This document shows positions 54,176 through 64,000 of a DNA stretch of 64,000 bases, in pieces. A program made the position numbers and the translations under genes. Location: NCBI RefSeq assembly GCF_902832845.1, contig NZ_CADFDB010000001.1, positions 124,001 through 188,000 on the forward strand. The letters are read 5' to 3'. The notes under the pieces were generated by a model, which was not told the origin of the DNA, did not search any database, and worked only from the letters and a program-made list of their open reading frames with translations. How positions within the stretch are numbered: position 1 is the stretch's first letter; every line of letters starts with the position of its first letter. This stretch comes from Burkholderia metallica. Its GTDB lineage: Bacteria > Pseudomonadota > Gammaproteobacteria > Burkholderiales > Burkholderiaceae.

Positions 54176-55963
54176 TCAATGCGATGCCATGCTGACGCGG
54201 GCGATCATCCGGCCGAGCCACGGCATGAAGCGGCCGACGAAGCGCATCGCGTGCGCCTCGGCGCCGACCGCGACGACGGGGCGGTTGCGCAGTACGGCGT
54301 CGACCATCGCCTGTGCGACGGTTTCGGGTTTCAGGCCGCGCATCTGGTACAGCTTCGTCGCGCGCTTGCGCAGCCGTGCTTCGTCCTGCGCGTTGGCGCC
54401 CGCGTACTGCGTCGACGCCATGATTCCGGTTTCCGCGAAGCCCGGGCACACGGCCGTCACGCCGATGCGTTGCTCCGCGAGCTCCGCCCGCATGCATTCG
54501 CTGAGCATCAGCACCGCGGCCTTCGTCGTCGCATACGCGGGCAGGTCGCGCGACGGCCCGAACGCGGCGGCCGATGCGGTATTGACGATGTGGCCGCCGG
54601 TGCCGCGCGCGGCCATCTGCTGCGCGAACAGCCGCGAGCCGTGGATCACGCCCCACAGGTTTACGTGCAGGATGCGCTCCCAGTGCCGCGTGCTCGTGTC
54701 GAGGATGCCGCCGGCCATGCCGATGCCCGCGTTGTTGATCACGACGTCCGCACCGCCGAGTTCATTGCCGACCCACGTCGCGAGCGCTTCCATTTCGTCG
54801 GCGGACCCGACGTCGACGCGTTTCGCGTGCGCGTGCGCACCGGTCAGCCCGATCAGCAGCGCGGTGCGCTCGGCGCTCGCCGGATCGATGTCGCATGCGA
54901 CGATCGTCGCGCCTTCGCGGGCGAACGCGAGCGCCGCGCAACGGCCGATGCCGCTGCCCGCGCCGGTCACCACAGCGACCTTGCCGCTGAAGCGGCCGCT
55001 CGTCGCGCGACGGCGCGCGTTCGCGAGCGCGGGCGGTTCGTCGCCCGATTCGACCGCGTCGATCAGTTGCCCGGCGAGATCCGCGAAGCGCGCCGGATCG
55101 GCGAGCGGCAGCCAGTGCCCGGCCGCGACCTCGCGACGGTAGTACTGCGGCACCCAGCGCGACAGGTTCTCGGACAGCGCGGGGCTCACGTATTTGTCGC
55201 CGAGCGGCACGATCGTCTGCACCGGCGCATGCGCGTAGCGCTCGCGCGGCGCGAACAGGCAGCGGATGAAGTTCGCGCGGTACAGGCGCACGCCGCGCGC
55301 GCCGTCGTCGGCCTGCGTCGGGCGCGGTGCGGCGGGCGTCTTCTCGAGCCGGCGCAGCAGGCCCGGCCACGCGCGGCCGAGCCACAGCCGCCAGCCGAGC
55401 TCGGGGATGAAGGGCAGATGGAACAGGTACACGTACCACGACCGCACGAGCTGGCCGCCGAGTCTGGCGAGCGACGCGGGCGTGGGCCGCAGCACGCGTT
55501 CGCGCAGCCAGAAGCCGACGTGGTCGAGGCACGGCCCCGAGCACGACGTGTACGACGCGATGCGGCCGGCGAGGCGCGGATCGGTGACGAATTCCCAGCC
55601 CTGGATCGAGCCCCAGTCGTGCGCGACCAGGTGGACGGCGCGGCCGGGGCAGAGCGCGTCGATCACCGCGACGAAGTCGTCGGTCAGTTTCGCGAGGTGG
55701 TAGTCGGCCGTGCGCTTCGGTGCGCCGGACAGGCCCGCGCCGCGCACGTCGTACGCGATCACGTAGTGCTTGCGGGCCAGCAGCGGCGCGACGTGCTGCC
55801 AGACGCTGCTGTCGTCCGGATAGCCGTGCACGAGCACGACCGGCGAGCGGGCCGGATCGCCCCAGGTCCTGACCGCGAGCGTCAGGTCGCCGGACGCGAC
55901 CGCCGTTTCGCGATGAACCGATTCGAACAGGGCCAGCGGCGCTTCGTCGGAAAGAGGCTGCAT
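54176..55963 (-). CDS. Fusion of epoxide-hydrolase-like alpha/beta hydrolase and SDR
   Basis: 595 residues with two enzyme domains. Residues about 20-300 are an alpha/beta hydrolase with oxyanion loop VLVHGYPDDSS and nucleophile motif AHDWGS (Asp116). An Asp rather than Ser nucleophile is typical of epoxide hydrolases and haloalkane dehalogenases. Residues about 320-595 are an SDR with VTGAGSGIG, NNAGIG and YATTKAA. Opening of an epoxide to a diol followed by oxidation of the hydroxyl would be a natural sequence for one polypeptide (inference). It is probably cotranscribed with the neighbours at 53240 and 56009. Confidence 0.85.
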   Translation of the reverse strand: MQPLSDEAPLALFESVHRETAVASGDLTLAVRTWGDPARSPVVLVHGYPDDSSVWQHVAPLLARKHYVIAYDVRGAGLSGAPKRTADYHLAKLTDDFVAVIDALCPGRAVHLVAHDWGSIQGWEFVTDPRLAGRIASYTSCSGPCLDHVGFWLRERVLRPTPASLARLGGQLVRSWYVYLFHLPFIPELGWRLWLGRAWPGLLRRLEKTPAAPRPTQADDGARGVRLYRANFIRCLFAPRERYAHAPVQTIVPLGDKYVSPALSENLSRWVPQYYRREVAAGHWLPLADPARFADLAGQLIDAVESGDEPPALANARRRATSGRFSGKVAVVTGAGSGIGRCAALAFAREGATIVACDIDPASAERTALLIGLTGAHAHAKRVDVGSADEMEALATWVGNELGGADVVINNAGIGMAGGILDTSTRHWERILHVNLWGVIHGSRLFAQQMAARGTGGHIVNTASAAAFGPSRDLPAYATTKAAVLMLSECMRAELAEQRIGVTAVCPGFAETGIMASTQYAGANAQDEARLRKRATKLYQMRGLKPETVAQAMVDAVLRNRPVVAVGAEAHAMRFVGRFMPWLGRMIARVSMASH

Positions 55964-56008
55964 CGTGAGTCCGTCGTTCAGGGATTCGGGAGGATGGGCG
56001 CGTTCGCG

Positions 56009-56890
56009 TCAGGCGACGGCCTGCATGCGTTCGGCCTGGCGGCGCTGCCGGCGGCGCACGTGCGGCAGGTCGTCGTCGAGCCAGTACGCGTCGTCTTCGG
56101 TGATGACGAGCAGCTCTTCGAATTTCGCGCCGACGCCGGCGAAGCCGAGATGCGGTTCGACCGCCCACAGGCCCGGCACGGGCGCGTGCTCGGAGCGGCG
56201 GTCGATCGACCACAGCGGCGACCAGCCTTGCTGTTTCGCCGCGCGGCCCTGGTCGAGCAGCAGATTGCGCGTCGCGTTCAGCCCGAAGCGGGCGACGAAG
56301 CGCGGCTTCGACAGCTTGTGGATCTTCGCGACGCGATGCGCGAGCACCTTGAACGGATACGCCTTGTGGCGCGGCTCGACGCCCTGGCGGCGGCACAGCG
56401 CGTCGACTTCCTGGGCGACTTCGGCCATCGTCCGGCGCGCCTTCACGAGCCGCACGATCATGTCGCGATGGTCCATCAGGTCGTCCTGCAACTGTTCGAG
56501 GATCGGATTGCGGCCGAGGCAGTGCGCGTAGCCGACGTCGGCCACGATGCCGTCGAGCACCGGCGCAACGTCGAGGATCACCGGCATGTCGGTTTCGAGC
56601 TGGCGGTTGCTCGGGAAGAACGCGAGATTGAAGCCGCCCATGTGCTTGAGGCCCGAAAAGCCTTCGAATGCGGTGCGGTCGCCGAACCACGCGAACGGCT
56701 TGTGCAGCCAGTCGTGCACGCCGTTGTCCTGCAGCCATTCGGTCAGCAGGCGCGCGGCTTCCTTTTCGGTGATGCCGGGGTAGAGCATCGCGCCGACGGT
56801 TTCGACACAGCGGTAGGCAAGCTGCTGGACCGCGCGGAATTGCGGCAGCTCGTCGAGGTGGACTTCCGGCAGCGGATGCGGGGCGGACAT
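56009..56890 (-). CDS. Peptidase M24 (aminopeptidase P/creatinase) family protein
   Basis: 293 residues from the ATG at 56890. The pita-bread fold shows in VETVGAMLYPGITEKEAARLL, PVILDVAPVLDGIVADVGYAHCLG and WAVEPHLGF. DVAP/DVGY and the late VEPH supply some metal ligands, but the canonical set is divergent, so peptidase activity is uncertain. It heads the operon with the hydrolase/SDR fusion 45 bases downstream. Confidence 0.75.
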   Translation of the reverse strand: MSAPHPLPEVHLDELPQFRAVQQLAYRCVETVGAMLYPGITEKEAARLLTEWLQDNGVHDWLHKPFAWFGDRTAFEGFSGLKHMGGFNLAFFPSNRQLETDMPVILDVAPVLDGIVADVGYAHCLGRNPILEQLQDDLMDHRDMIVRLVKARRTMAEVAQEVDALCRRQGVEPRHKAYPFKVLAHRVAKIHKLSKPRFVARFGLNATRNLLLDQGRAAKQQGWSPLWSIDRRSEHAPVPGLWAVEPHLGFAGVGAKFEELLVITEDDAYWLDDDLPHVRRRQRRQAERMQAVA

Positions 56891-57137
56891 GATGCGTCTC
56901 CGTTCGGGTGCTGATCCGGAACGCATCCGTCGGCGTCGCCGTCGCGGATTATTCAGTCAGCATTTAATGTGTCATTGATCGATGTAATGATCATAGACGG
57001 TTCCGGAAAGCGCGCCAGCCCCCGGACGTGAGGATTTGTCCTAATGGAACGGGGAAATAGAGGGGAAGCCCTAGATTGCCGGAGGCTGCGACGACCGGGG
57101 GCGTGCCGCGAATCCGGTGCGGATCCGGATGTCTGCG

Positions 57138-57911
57138 TTATCCGTCCCGCCTCCCGCCCAGCCGCTCCAGCAACGTCCCCAGCAAGTCGATCGGCAGCGG
57201 AAACACGATCGTCGAGTTCTTGTCCGCGGCGATCGTCGTCAGCGTCTGCAGGTAGCGCAGCTGCATCGCCTGCGGCTGTTGCGCGAGCGTTTGCGCGGCC
57301 TGCAGCAGCTTTTCCGACGCCTGCAGCTCGCCTTCCGCATGGATCACCTTCGCGCGCCGCTCGCGCTCGGCCTCGGCCTGCCGCGCGATCGCGCGAATCA
57401 TCGTCTCGTTCAGGTCGACGTGCTTGATCTCGACCGTCGACACCTTGATCCCCCATGCATCCGTCTGCGCGTCGAGCGTCTTCTGGATGTCGGCGTTCAG
57501 CTGCTCGCGCTCGGCGAGCAGCGCGTCGAGTTCGTGCTTGCCGAGCACCGAACGCAGCGTCGTCTGCGAGAGCTGGCTGGTCGCGTCGAAGAAGCGCGCG
57601 ACCTGTATCACCGCCTTCTCCGGATCGACCACGCGGAAATACACGACCGCGTTGACCTTCACCGACACGTTGTCGCGTGTGATCACGTCCTGCGGCGGCA
57701 CGTCGAACACGACGGTGCGCAGGTCCATCCGCACGACCTGCTGGACGATCGGGATGATCAGCACGAGCCCCGGCCCCTTCACCTTCCAGAAGCGGCCGAG
57801 CATGAACACCACGCCGCGCTCGTACTCGCGGAAGATGCGGATCGACGACGCGACCAGCACGACGACGAAGACGATCAGCACACTGCTGAAGCCGAACGTA
57901 TAACCGATCAT
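57138..57911 (-). CDS. Slipin/stomatin-like SPFH-domain membrane protein
   Basis: 257 residues. One N-terminal membrane span ([19 protein letters not shown]) is followed by an SPFH domain: [21 protein letters not shown] (core [11 protein letters not shown]), [24 protein letters not shown] and a coiled-coil region with [22 protein letters not shown] (core [12 protein letters not shown]). It overlaps the NfeD gene by four bases. Slipin and NfeD form a conserved pair in which the protease cleaves the slipin C-terminus and both act in membrane microdomain quality control. Confidence 0.9.
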   Translation of the reverse strand: MIGYTFGFSSVLIVFVVVLVASSIRIFREYERGVVFMLGRFWKVKGPGLVLIIPIVQQVVRMDLRTVVFDVPPQDVITRDNVSVKVNAVVYFRVVDPEKAVIQVARFFDATSQLSQTTLRSVLGKHELDALLAEREQLNADIQKTLDAQTDAWGIKVSTVEIKHVDLNETMIRAIARQAEAERERRAKVIHAEGELQASEKLLQAAQTLAQQPQAMQLRYLQTLTTIAADKNSTIVFPLPIDLLGTLLERLGGRRDG

Positions 57912-59473
57912 GACGGGACTCCCTGGTGTTGTTCTTGCGTCGGCACGTCGTACAGCGGGGCGACGGTGAGCAGCAGCCCCTGGCGTCCGGTGACCCGCAC
58001 GCGGCAACCGGCGGCGAGCGGCACGCTGCTCGCGACGCGCCAGCGCTCGCCGTGCACGCGCGCCCAGCCCGCGGCCGACGGTGCGGGCCCGGCCGCGCCG
58101 TCCGGCTGGTCGGCCAGCAGGCCGTCGTCGAGCACTTCGCCGATGCTGCCGACCATCGCCTCGGCGCCCGTCACGACCGGGCGGCGCCGCGCGCGCAGCG
58201 CGACGCTCGACACGCCCGCGACGAGCAGCCCGCCGCCGAGCGCGAGGCTCGCGATCACGGGCCACGGAATTCCGTAGCCGGGCACGTCGGTGTCGATCAG
58301 CATCAGCGCGCCAATCGTGAACGACACGATTCCGCCGAACCCGAGCACGCCGAAGGTCGGCAGGAACGCCTCGGCGACCAGGCAGCCGAGACCGAGCAGC
58401 ACGAGGCCGAGGCCCGCATAGCTGACCGGCAGCAACTGCATCGCGAACAGCCCGACCAGCAGGCAGATCGTGCCGACGACGCCCGGCAGCACGAAGCCGG
58501 GGTTCGCGAACTCGAAGAAGAGGCCGTAGATGCCGATCGTCAGCAGGATCAGCGCGACGTTCGGGTCGGCGATGATTGCGAGGAAGCGGCTGCGCCAGTC
58601 GGGCTCGACCACGACGAGCGGCGCATGCGCGGTGGCGAGCCGCAGCGTGCCGGCGGTGGTCGTCGCGCGATGGCCGTCGAGCTGGCGCGTGAGGTCGGCC
58701 GGGTCCTGGGCGATCAGGTCGATCACATGCTGCGCGCGCGCCTCGTTCGCCGACAGGCTCACGGCCTCGCGCACCGCGCGTTCGGCCCATTCGGCATTGC
58801 GCCCGCGCAACTGCGCGAGGCCGCGGATATAGGCGGACGCGTCCTGCGTCGCCTTGCGGATTTCGGTCGATTGGGTATCGGTCGGCAACGCGGCCTGCGT
58901 CGCGGCCGCATCGGACGCTGCTGAGGCGCCCGACGGGGCGGCCGGCGCGCGCGGTGCGACGGGGTTCCCGCCCGGCGGCGCCGCGCCGCCGACGCCGAAC
59001 TGCACGGGCGACGCCGCGCCGAGATTGGTGCCGGGCGCCATCGCCGCGAAGTGGCTCGCATAGACGATATAGGTGCCCGCGCTCGCGGCTCGCGCGCCGC
59101 CCGGCGCGACGAACGCGGCGACCGGCACCGGCGAGCCGAGGATGGCCTTGATGATCTGCCGCATCGACGTGTCGAGGCCGCCGGGCGTGTCGAGCTGCAG
59201 GATCGCGAGCGGCGCGTGCCGATGCGCCGCGCGGTCGAGCGAGCGCACGATGAAATCGGCGCTGGCCGGCCCGATCGCACCGTTGACCGGGATCACGATT
59301 ACCGCGCCTGTGGCGGCGGGTGCGTCGGCCGCCGGCGGCGCGGCGAGCGCGGCACACACGACGAGCAGCGCCGCGAACAGCGCGGCGCGCGCGATCCGTG
59401 CGGACAACGGGTGACGAGGGTGGCCGCCGGGCATGGCAGGCGCCGGCGACGGCCCGTGACGATGAAAGGGCAT
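57908..59473 (-). CDS. nfeD: NfeD-family protein with ClpP-like serine protease domain
   Basis: 521 residues (an in-frame ATG at 59434 is an alternative start). A signal peptide precedes a ClpP-class protease domain with [15 protein letters not shown] and [18 protein letters not shown] (Ser of ASAGT is the nucleophile; a Lys in EIRKATQD is the probable general base). Four to six membrane spans and a C-terminal NfeD OB-fold ([20 protein letters not shown]) follow. An Ala/Pro/Gly-rich insert lies in the protease domain. It is translationally coupled to the slipin gene. Confidence 0.9.
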   Translation of the reverse strand: MPFHRHGPSPAPAMPGGHPRHPLSARIARAALFAALLVVCAALAAPPAADAPAATGAVIVIPVNGAIGPASADFIVRSLDRAAHRHAPLAILQLDTPGGLDTSMRQIIKAILGSPVPVAAFVAPGGARAASAGTYIVYASHFAAMAPGTNLGAASPVQFGVGGAAPPGGNPVAPRAPAAPSGASAASDAAATQAALPTDTQSTEIRKATQDASAYIRGLAQLRGRNAEWAERAVREAVSLSANEARAQHVIDLIAQDPADLTRQLDGHRATTTAGTLRLATAHAPLVVVEPDWRSRFLAIIADPNVALILLTIGIYGLFFEFANPGFVLPGVVGTICLLVGLFAMQLLPVSYAGLGLVLLGLGCLVAEAFLPTFGVLGFGGIVSFTIGALMLIDTDVPGYGIPWPVIASLALGGGLLVAGVSSVALRARRRPVVTGAEAMVGSIGEVLDDGLLADQPDGAAGPAPSAAGWARVHGERWRVASSVPLAAGCRVRVTGRQGLLLTVAPLYDVPTQEQHQGVPS

Positions 59474-59589
59474 CGAGACGTCCGGGCGGCGCGCGGCCGC
59501 GTGCCGTCCGGCTGGCGGAAAGGGCGTGGGCCCGATGCTTAAAGATTAGGCGGTTTCGGCACAAAGCGCGAAACGACGGCCGGCTAGCG

Positions 59590-60624
59590 TCAGCTCGCGC
59601 CGCCGCCGCGCGCGAGCACTTCGTCGCGATAGTCGGCCGGGCTGCGCCCGCTCCATTTGCGGAACGCGCGGTAGAACGCGCTCGGTTCCGCGAAACCGGT
59701 CGCGGCCGCGACGTCGGCGATCGTGCGCGCGGGGTCGGCCAGCGCCTCGAACGCGAGATCGCGCCGCAGCGTGTCCTTGATCGACTGGTAGGCCTGGCCT
59801 TCCTGGTGCAGCTTGCGGCGCAGCGTGGCTTCGGCCACGTGCAGCCGCGCGGCCATCCCGCCCGCGCCCGGCCACGCGGCGGGCGGCATCCCGCGCAGCA
59901 CCGCGCGCACGCGCTGCGCGAGCGCATTCGGGTTGCGGTACTTGACGATGAAGCTCGCGGGCGCGTTGCGCAGGAACGTCTTCAGCGTCTTCGCGTTCTG
60001 CACGACCGGCAGCGTCGCGAATTCGGGATCGAAATCGACATACGAATCGGGTTCGTTGAAGCGCATGTCGTCGCAGAACATCGACGGGTATTCGTGATCG
60101 GCGGGCGGCGTGTCGCAGCGGAAGCTCGCATGCAGCAGCGGAATGCGGCGCCCGATCAGCCAGCAGGTGAGCCCGTATACGATGATGAAATAGGTCGCGT
60201 ACGTGAACATCGCGGGCGTCGCGCCGTTGTTGCGGTGCACGAAGCGCAGCCGCACGCGCTGCGGGTTCGCGTCGAGTTCCGCGTGCAGGTCGTCGAGCAC
60301 GCAGTGCATGAAGTTCACCGCGCGCGCCATCGCGTGCAGCCCGTCGCGCGCAGTGAGCGCGGCCTGGCTCATCGCGATGAAGCTGCCGCTGCGCATCGGG
60401 TGGCGATCCTGCCCGAAAAACTCGTCGTCGAGCGTGCGCGCGATCGCGTTCCACAGGGCGCCGTATTGCTGCGCGGACACGCGTGCGCGCGGCTGCCCGA
60501 GCAGCGCGGGCGCGATGCCGGCCTGCGCGAGCAGCGGCTCGGCCGCGACGCCGCGCCGGGTCGCGAGCGCGACGCTGTAAGCGACGAGGCTGATCGCGAC
60601 GGTTCCCTTGTCTTCCTGCTTCAT
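59590..60624 (-). CDS. AraC-family regulator, OruR/ArgR-like (Arabinose_bd domain)
   Basis: 344 residues from the ATG at 60624; the frame is open well upstream. The N-terminal domain ([28 protein letters not shown]-like region) is the PF12625-type arabinose-binding-like domain. The C-terminal AraC HTH has [19 protein letters not shown] and [20 protein letters not shown]. It is divergent from the acyl-CoA dehydrogenase gene (137-base gap) and so is the probable regulator of that catabolic operon, as MmsR-type regulators are for valine degradation. Confidence 0.85.
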   Translation of the reverse strand: MKQEDKGTVAISLVAYSVALATRRGVAAEPLLAQAGIAPALLGQPRARVSAQQYGALWNAIARTLDDEFFGQDRHPMRSGSFIAMSQAALTARDGLHAMARAVNFMHCVLDDLHAELDANPQRVRLRFVHRNNGATPAMFTYATYFIIVYGLTCWLIGRRIPLLHASFRCDTPPADHEYPSMFCDDMRFNEPDSYVDFDPEFATLPVVQNAKTLKTFLRNAPASFIVKYRNPNALAQRVRAVLRGMPPAAWPGAGGMAARLHVAEATLRRKLHQEGQAYQSIKDTLRRDLAFEALADPARTIADVAAATGFAEPSAFYRAFRKWSGRSPADYRDEVLARGGGAS

Positions 60625-60659
60625 CGATGTCGCCGGTGTGGCAAAAACGCTCAGTGTAA

Positions 60660-61895
<1,236 letters not shown>

Positions 61896-62155
61896 GCCGC
61901 GACGATCGCGCCGACGACAACGTCACGCAGGGCACGAGGGCAGCGCGGTGAACGCGGCACGCAACGACGTGACCGTGCGCCGCGCAACAGGGGATCGGGC
62001 ATGGGCTGCCGCGCATGCGCCGGTCGACCGCGAGGCATGGAGACTTGCCGCGGCACGGAGGCATGCGTAAGGGCGGAAGCGCTTATGCAAACCGCGCACG
62101 GCATGGGGCCCACGTAAGCGCTAAAGCGCTAACGTGGGCCGACAGGAGACTAACG
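61896..62155 (+). promoter_or_regulatory. Intergenic region with long hairpin before the acyl-CoA synthetase gene
   Basis: 260 bases between two genes of the same operon. At 62107-62140 GGCCCACGTAAGCGCT and AGCGCTAACGTGGGCC are inverted repeats with two central bases and a single mismatch. The right arm ends four bases before the ribosome site AGGAG (62145-62149). The element AAGCGCTTA also occurs at 62077-62085. The hairpin could limit translation, stop transcription or be a protein-binding palindrome. Confidence 0.5.
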
Positions 62156-63862
62156 ATGACGGTACAGGCATTCCTGAACGCACGCGACTTTCTGCTGCGC
62201 CATCGCACCGACTACGAAACCGCGTACCGCGATTTCGAATGGCCGGTGCTCGAGACGTTCAACTGGGCGCTCGACTACTTCGACCCGATGGCGCGCGGCA
62301 ACGACCAGCCCGCGCTGTGGATCGTCGACGCGGCGACCGGCACCGGCGACCCGTATTCGTTCGCGCAGATGTCCGAGCGTTCGTCGCGGATCGCGAACTG
62401 GCTGCGCGCGATCGGCGTCGTGCGCGGCGACCGGATCCTGCTGATGCTGCCGAACCGTGTCGAACTGTGGGACGCGATGCTCGCCGCGATGAAGCTCGGC
62501 GCGATCGTGCTGCCTGCCACCACGCAACTGTCGCCCGACGACGTGCGCGACCGCGTGCAGATCGGCGGCGCGAAATACGCGATCGTCGACGAAAACGAAA
62601 CCGCGAAATTCGAACAGCCCGACCTCGGCCTCGCGCAGAAGATCGTCGCGGGCGCGCCGCGCGCGGGCTGGCTCGCGATGAACGACGGCTACGCGGCGAG
62701 CGCGGCTTTCGAGCCGGATGCCGTCACGCACGCGAACGATCCGATGCTGCTGTACTTCACGTCGGGCACGACGTCCAAGCCGAAGCTCGTCGAACACACG
62801 CACCGCACCTATCCGGTCGGCCACCTGTCGACGATGTACTGGGTCGGCCTGCAGCCGGGCGACATCCACTGGAACATCAGCTCGCCGGGCTGGGCGAAGC
62901 ACGCATGGAGCTGCTTCTTCGCGCCGTGGAACGCACAGGCGTGCGTGTTCGCATTCAACTACACGCGCTTCGAGCCGAAGGTCGTGCTCGATGCGCTCGT
63001 CAAATACCAGGTGACCACGCTGTGCGCGCCGCCGACCGTGTGGCGCATGCTCGTGCAGCAGCCGCTCGCGTCGTTCGACGTGAAGCTGCGCGAGATCGTC
63101 GGCGCGGGCGAGCCGCTCAATCCCGAGATCATCGAGCGCGTGAAGAAGGCATGGAACATCGCGATCCGCGACGGCTACGGCCAGACCGAGACGACCTGCC
63201 TGATCGGCAACTCGCCGGGCCAGCCGGTCGTCGCGGGCTCGATGGGCCGGCCGCTGCCCGGCTACCGGATCGAACTGCTCGACCCGGACGGCGCGCCGGT
63301 GACCGAAGGCGAAGTCGCGCTGCCGATCGGCGCCGACGTCACGCGCCCGGTCGGGCTGATGACCGGCTATGCGAACAACCCGGACGCGACGGCCCACGCG
63401 ATGCGCGACGGCCATTACCGCACGTCGGACATCGCGATGCGTCGCGACGACGGCTACTACGTGTATATCGGCCGCGCGGACGACGTGTTCAAGTCGTCCG
63501 ACTACCGGCTGAGCCCGTTCGAACTCGAAAGCGTGCTGATCGAGCATCCGGCGATCGCCGAGGCGGCCGTCGTGCCGAGCCCCGACCCGGTGCGGCTGTC
63601 GGTGCCGAAGACCTTCATCACGCTGCGGCAGGGCTATGAAGAAAGCCCCGCGCTCGCGCTGGAGATCTTCCGTTTCTCGCGCGAGAAACTCGCGCCGTAC
63701 AAGCGCATCCGCCGCCTGCAGTTCGCCGACCTGCCGAAGACGATCTCGGGGAAGATCCGCCGCGTCGAGTTGCGCCGCCGCGAGATCGAGCGCGGTGACG
63801 ATGCGAGCGCGCGCATGCCCGGCGAATACTGGGAAGAGGATTTCGCCGCCGACCTGAAGTGA
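62156..63862 (+). CDS. AMP-forming acyl-CoA synthetase
   Basis: 568 residues with AGGAG before the ATG at 62156. Adenylate-forming motifs: LLYFTSGTTSKPKLVEHTH (P-loop-like A3), YGQTETT (A5), YRTSDIAMRRDDGYYVYIGRADDVFKSSDYRLSP (A7-A8, quoted in core as GRADDVFK) and PKTISGKIRRVEL with the catalytic Lys (A10). It activates a carboxylic acid to its CoA ester. Together with the acyl-CoA dehydrogenase upstream it feeds short- or branched-chain acids into degradation. Confidence 0.9.
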   Translation: MTVQAFLNARDFLLRHRTDYETAYRDFEWPVLETFNWALDYFDPMARGNDQPALWIVDAATGTGDPYSFAQMSERSSRIANWLRAIGVVRGDRILLMLPNRVELWDAMLAAMKLGAIVLPATTQLSPDDVRDRVQIGGAKYAIVDENETAKFEQPDLGLAQKIVAGAPRAGWLAMNDGYAASAAFEPDAVTHANDPMLLYFTSGTTSKPKLVEHTHRTYPVGHLSTMYWVGLQPGDIHWNISSPGWAKHAWSCFFAPWNAQACVFAFNYTRFEPKVVLDALVKYQVTTLCAPPTVWRMLVQQPLASFDVKLREIVGAGEPLNPEIIERVKKAWNIAIRDGYGQTETTCLIGNSPGQPVVAGSMGRPLPGYRIELLDPDGAPVTEGEVALPIGADVTRPVGLMTGYANNPDATAHAMRDGHYRTSDIAMRRDDGYYVYIGRADDVFKSSDYRLSPFELESVLIEHPAIAEAAVVPSPDPVRLSVPKTFITLRQGYEESPALALEIFRFSREKLAPYKRIRRLQFADLPKTISGKIRRVELRRREIERGDDASARMPGEYWEEDFAADLK

Positions 63863-63972
63863 CGTGACCGCGGGCCGCGCGCGCCGCGTGACGCGGCCGC
63901 CGCCCGTAGCCGAATTGAACCGGCCGCGCGGCGATAGCGCGCTTCGCGGCCTTCTGCAAGGAGATGGGATCG

Positions 63973-64000
63973 ATGAACGCGATTTCGAAAGACGTGCCGA
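63973..64000 (+). CDS. Start of a further catabolic gene (truncated by window edge)
   Basis: AAGGAG is followed by ATG at 63973 and the first residues MNAISKDVP, cut at the window end. By analogy with mms clusters the gene could be methylmalonate-semialdehyde dehydrogenase or an enoyl-CoA hydratase, but nine residues cannot show which. Confidence 0.5.

Noticed and set aside
53273-56914. 1213-codon plus-strand open frame
   Set aside because: Exact shadow of three recognisable minus-strand genes; composition is Arg/Ala/His-rich with no motif.

Overview
The window is GC-rich and coding-dense, with Burkholderia-type gene content. The signs are DUF2917, DUF2946 and DUF1488 small proteins, many LysR and AraC regulators, an RNB-type c-di-GMP module, a liv transporter, and an mms-like acyl-CoA cluster at the right edge. 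It looks like a chromosomal segment of a Burkholderia cepacia complex-like member of the Burkholderiaceae. The species call is inference from gene families only. I see no phage, no complete insertion sequence, no CRISPR array and no rRNA. One tRNA-Leu(GAG) is present.

Layout. 1-2.5 kb: end of a sugar ABC transporter binding protein, a fuconolactonase-like amidohydrolase and a FadR-type regulator. 2.5-18.1 kb: a long run of leftward catabolic genes. It comprises a D-amino-acid dehydrogenase-like oxidase, AtzE-like amidase, MFS transporter, D-aminoacylase, LysR, an arylmalonate decarboxylase/maleate isomerase-like enzyme, an 8-oxoguanine deaminase-like hydrolase, an NCS2 nucleobase permease, a CobW metallochaperone, UbiX, UbiD and two tandem amidohydrolases. 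A LysR gene is divergent at its head. 18.3-23 kb: two LysR genes and a two-subunit molybdenum dehydrogenase. 23.2-25.9 kb: a yfiR-yfiN-yfiB-like c-di-GMP operon. 27.0-32.4 kb: liv operon behind a long structured leader. 32.4-36.8 kb: LysR with a divergent methyltransferase / Fe(II)-2OG oxygenase / EamA exporter operon and a VOC protein. 36.8-40.3 kb: a duplicated DUF2000 gene fragment, DUF2000, two AraC regulators and an SDR. 40.6-42.9 kb: tRNA-Leu, an LRR-kinase and a LysE exporter. 42.9-44.7 kb: periplasmic copper-handling operon. 44.8-50.3 kb: SRPBCC protein, ferredoxin, AcoR-like sigma-54 activator, small proteins and a purine permease. 51-53.2 kb: two DUF2917 paralogs, each behind a duplicated promoter / 28-codon ORF / terminator cassette, and a small RHH-like protein. 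53.2-56.9 kb: a lipid- or xenobiotic-type operon with an epoxide-hydrolase/SDR fusion. 57.1-59.5 kb: slipin/NfeD. 59.6-64 kb: AraC regulator, acyl-CoA dehydrogenase, acyl-CoA synthetase and the start of another gene.

The best candidates for undescribed biology are these. (1) The UbiD/UbiX/CobW/twin-amidohydrolase cluster: one amidohydrolase has lost its HxH metal motif, and a neighbouring enzyme carries the GTS...Cys arrangement of arylmalonate decarboxylase. (2) The methyltransferase/2OG-oxygenase/exporter operon, which looks like a minimal small-molecule biosynthesis and export unit. (3) The duplicated short transcript or leader-ORF cassette in front of each DUF2917 gene. Function calls rest on motif reading without database searches.
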